Below are positions 5,589 to 7,094 of a stretch of 7,094 nucleotides of DNA, piece by piece (position 1 is the stretch's first letter; each line of letters begins with the position of its first letter). Under the pieces are notes generated by a model. The model was not told the DNA's origin. It ran no database searches and was given only the letters and a program-made list of their open reading frames with translations. The DNA is from Acidobacteria bacterium UBA6911 (GTDB lineage: Bacteria > Acidobacteriota > UBA6911): NCBI GenBank assembly GCA_002451015.1, contig DKBB01000076.1:1-7094 (forward strand), read 5' to 3'. The position numbers and the translations under genes are program-made.

Positions 5589-7094
5589 TTATACCTTACC
5601 CAGTGCTTTCAGTACCTTGTCCGGAGTGGCCGGCGGATCGACCCATTTACCGATGGCGTTGTGGATGGCCATGATGACGAGATGCGTGTTTGCCAGGGAG
5701 TGGCTGATGCCGTTTGAGCCATAGCAGGCATTGCCGGCACGCGTTTCCAGAAGATCCAGGTCCACCCGGGGCATATCCAGCATGCTGACCTTCTTGTACT
5801 CAAACATATTCGTGCTGAGTTTCACTCCGGTATTCTGGTCGTAGATAAATTCTTCCTGAAGCTGGCATCCGGCGCTGAAATCCATCACCTGGTCGATCTG
5901 GCTTTCAAGCGACGTGCGGCGCATGATCTTACCGGTGTCGGCCACCACGCCGAACCGGAGTATTTCCACATCCCCGGTATCGGTGTCCACGGCGACCTCG
6001 CACGTGGCAACGTTCATGGTGTCCAACGCTTTTCCCCTCTGGTTCCAAAGGGCAAGGGGGGGCCTTCCTGAGTATGTTGCAAAAAGATTCGCCCTGATTT
6101 GTGAGAGCGGAATGCCTGTGCCGGGATCTGCTTTTACAACGATTTTCCCTCCCTGCAGGTCCAGTTCTTCGGGTTTCCTGCCTTTCAATGGATTGGGCGT
6201 CGGTTTTTTGCCGAATCCGCCGAATCCGCCTGCCGCAGGCGGATTGTCGGCTTCCTCGACAGCCGTTTCCAGGATCAGCTTCTTCAATTTATTCGCGCAC
6301 TCTTTCACGGCCCAGGAGGAAGCGGTGGTTCCGTCGCTGCCGCCTCCCCAGGGCCTGTAGGTTTCATGGTGATCGAACTTCATGCGGATATCCTTGTAGT
6401 CGAGGCCCAGTTCTTCGGCGGCAACCATTGCGTTTGCTTCCAGGATGTAGTTGCCGATAACGGCGCCGTTGGAATTCAGATGCACTTCGCCGTTGCGGAG
6501 TTCGAGTTTTGGCGAGAATACCGTGCCGGAATGGCGCGGGCACTGGTTGTATCGAAAGCTCGCTCCGTGCAGCCTGCCGTCGGGAAGTTTCTTCTCCCCC
6601 GACTTGTGCCACTGCCAGTCCATCATCTTCTTTGCGGCCGCGACACACGCCTCATAGCTGGGCACAGGGTTCGGATCGGTCTGGGATTCCGGTCCATGGA
6701 GGTTCAGTGTTGCGATGTCGATGGGGTCCTTTCCCAATTTTTCAGCGATGGCGTATAGAGTCACCATCAGGGAATCCCAACTCATCGGATTGTGCTGGCC
6801 GCTGAGCCACATCTTTCCACGGTTGCTATCGATAACCTCCATGTTCTGTTTTACGTTCTGGCAGCGGGTAGTAAAATAGGGGCCATAGGTCTGGTCCATG
6901 GTATTGCCGAAATTCGTGCTCCCGCGGGCCCCGCCGTCCGCGATCGAAAAATCGTCTATCGCCGTGATCAGGCCGTTCGCCTGGAAGCCTACCTTCAGGT
7001 GTACATAGCGCTGGTTCAGGTTGAAGTCGTACATCCCGTAACGATCATTGACGCATCGAACCGGCCTCCCGGTCCTTTTGGCCAGCAACGGGGT
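5589..7094 (-). CDS. Molybdenum-cofactor-binding subunit, xanthine dehydrogenase/aldehyde oxidase family (partial, 5' end missing)
   Basis: The C-terminal 501 residues are visible. The frame runs off the right edge (reading T-P-L-L-A-K-R-T-G-R-P-V-R inward), so the codon at 7086-7088 is not the start and about 250 N-terminal residues are missing. Numbering is from the first full codon at 7092. Family signs: AKRTGRPVR followed by ND-R near the start (as in AKKTGRPVKLxxDR), AIAEKLGKDPIDIATLNL, AAEELGLDYKDIRM, GGGSDGTTASS (250-260), the TGDVEILRFGVVADTG block, and a C-terminal HNAIGKWVDPPATPDKVLKAL. Known: these subunits hold Mo-molybdopterin and hydroxylate aldehydes or N-heterocycles, with partner FeS and often FAD subunits; no partner gene lies in view. 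Odd points: where GEPP-type sequence normally supplies the catalytic Glu, this protein reads YGSNG with S460; the MPT-loop arginine of GAMRGPG-type motifs is W96; and a Pro/Gly linker (285-297) sits on a palindromic DNA element. The substrate cannot be inferred. Confidence 0.88.
   Translation of the reverse strand, partial: TPLLAKRTGRPVRCVNDRYGMYDFNLNQRYVHLKVGFQANGLITAIDDFSIADGGARGSTNFGNTMDQTYGPYFTTRCQNVKQNMEVIDSNRGKMWLSGQHNPMSWDSLMVTLYAIAEKLGKDPIDIATLNLHGPESQTDPNPVPSYEACVAAAKKMMDWQWHKSGEKKLPDGRLHGASFRYNQCPRHSGTVFSPKLELRNGEVHLNSNGAVIGNYILEANAMVAAEELGLDYKDIRMKFDHHETYRPWGGGSDGTTASSWAVKECANKLKKLILETAVEEADNPPAAGGFGGFGKKPTPNPLKGRKPEELDLQGGKIVVKADPGTGIPLSQIRANLFATYSGRPPLALWNQRGKALDTMNVATCEVAVDTDTGDVEILRFGVVADTGKIMRRTSLESQIDQVMDFSAGCQLQEEFIYDQNTGVKLSTNMFEYKKVSMLDMPRVDLDLLETRAGNACYGSNGISHSLANTHLVIMAIHNAIGKWVDPPATPDKVLKALGKV
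6211..6228. repeat. Two tandem 9-bp repeats in the molybdenum-subunit gene
   Basis: CCGAATCCG occurs twice in a row and encodes the GFGGFG part of a low-complexity linker. It abuts and overlaps the palindrome at 6223-6245, suggesting local slippage or element growth. Confidence 0.7.
6223..6245. repeat. Palindromic element inside the molybdenum-subunit gene
   Basis: AATCCGCCTG (6223-6232) and CAGGCGGATT (6236-6245) are perfect inverted copies with a 3-bp spacer. The element encodes part of the residues DNPPAAGGFGG, a linker that lies between the cofactor-binding block and the next conserved strand. GC-rich palindromes of this kind (core CCGCCTGC/GCAGGCGG) are found scattered through many environmental genomes, from general recollection. 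Here one lies within a reading frame and keeps it open. Confidence 0.75.

Noticed and set aside
5914..6360. Plus-strand frame of 148 codons opposite the molybdenum-subunit gene
   Set aside because: A shadow of the conserved minus-strand enzyme; Pro/Arg/Ser-rich with no domain.

Overview
The window looks like bacterial chromosome from an environmental, probably Gram-negative species. It encodes an exported alpha-glucuronidase with a twin-arginine-type leader. Two genes have clear Shine-Dalgarno sequences, and dispersed-looking palindromic and short tandem repeats lie in and beside the right-hand genes. No marker gene allows a phylum call. Hand counts on sample lines put the left part (about 1-3350) near 45% GC and the right part at 50-68%, so the two halves may have different histories.

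Left part, all real genes on the minus strand. Read in transcription order from 3062 downwards: (i) a ParA/Soj-type ATPase with a C-terminal glycogen-binding-like (CBM48 / AMPK-beta) domain; (ii) after 28 bp, a 216-residue protein whose core resembles a NucS/RecB-like PD-(D/E)XK nuclease fold with altered catalytic residues, and whose gene contains a perfect 16-bp inverted repeat; (iii) after an AT-rich 540-bp gap, a GTG-started J-domain protein with a winged-helix-like C-terminal half. On the plus strand, that gap holds what looks like a decayed C-terminal ACT-domain fragment of an aspartate kinase. A candidate extended -10 promoter overlapping an inverted repeat lies upstream of the parA-like gene.

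Right part. A complete family GH67 alpha-glucuronidase gene on the plus strand (xylan side-chain removal) converges on a minus-strand gene for the molybdenum-cofactor subunit of a xanthine dehydrogenase/aldehyde oxidase-family protein. The latter is cut by the right edge of the window. Its usual catalytic glutamate appears to be serine. The 89-bp convergent gap carries a short octamer-repeat element that is partly inverted.

How the genes work together: the ParA-CBM48 and nuclease-fold genes are very probably co-transcribed. With the J-domain/winged-helix gene they form the part of the window most likely to be an undescribed system: a positioning-type ATPase carrying a carbohydrate-binding module, a putatively inactive nuclease fold and a chaperone adaptor. 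GH67 and the molybdenum protein are metabolic neighbours with no evident functional link to that group.
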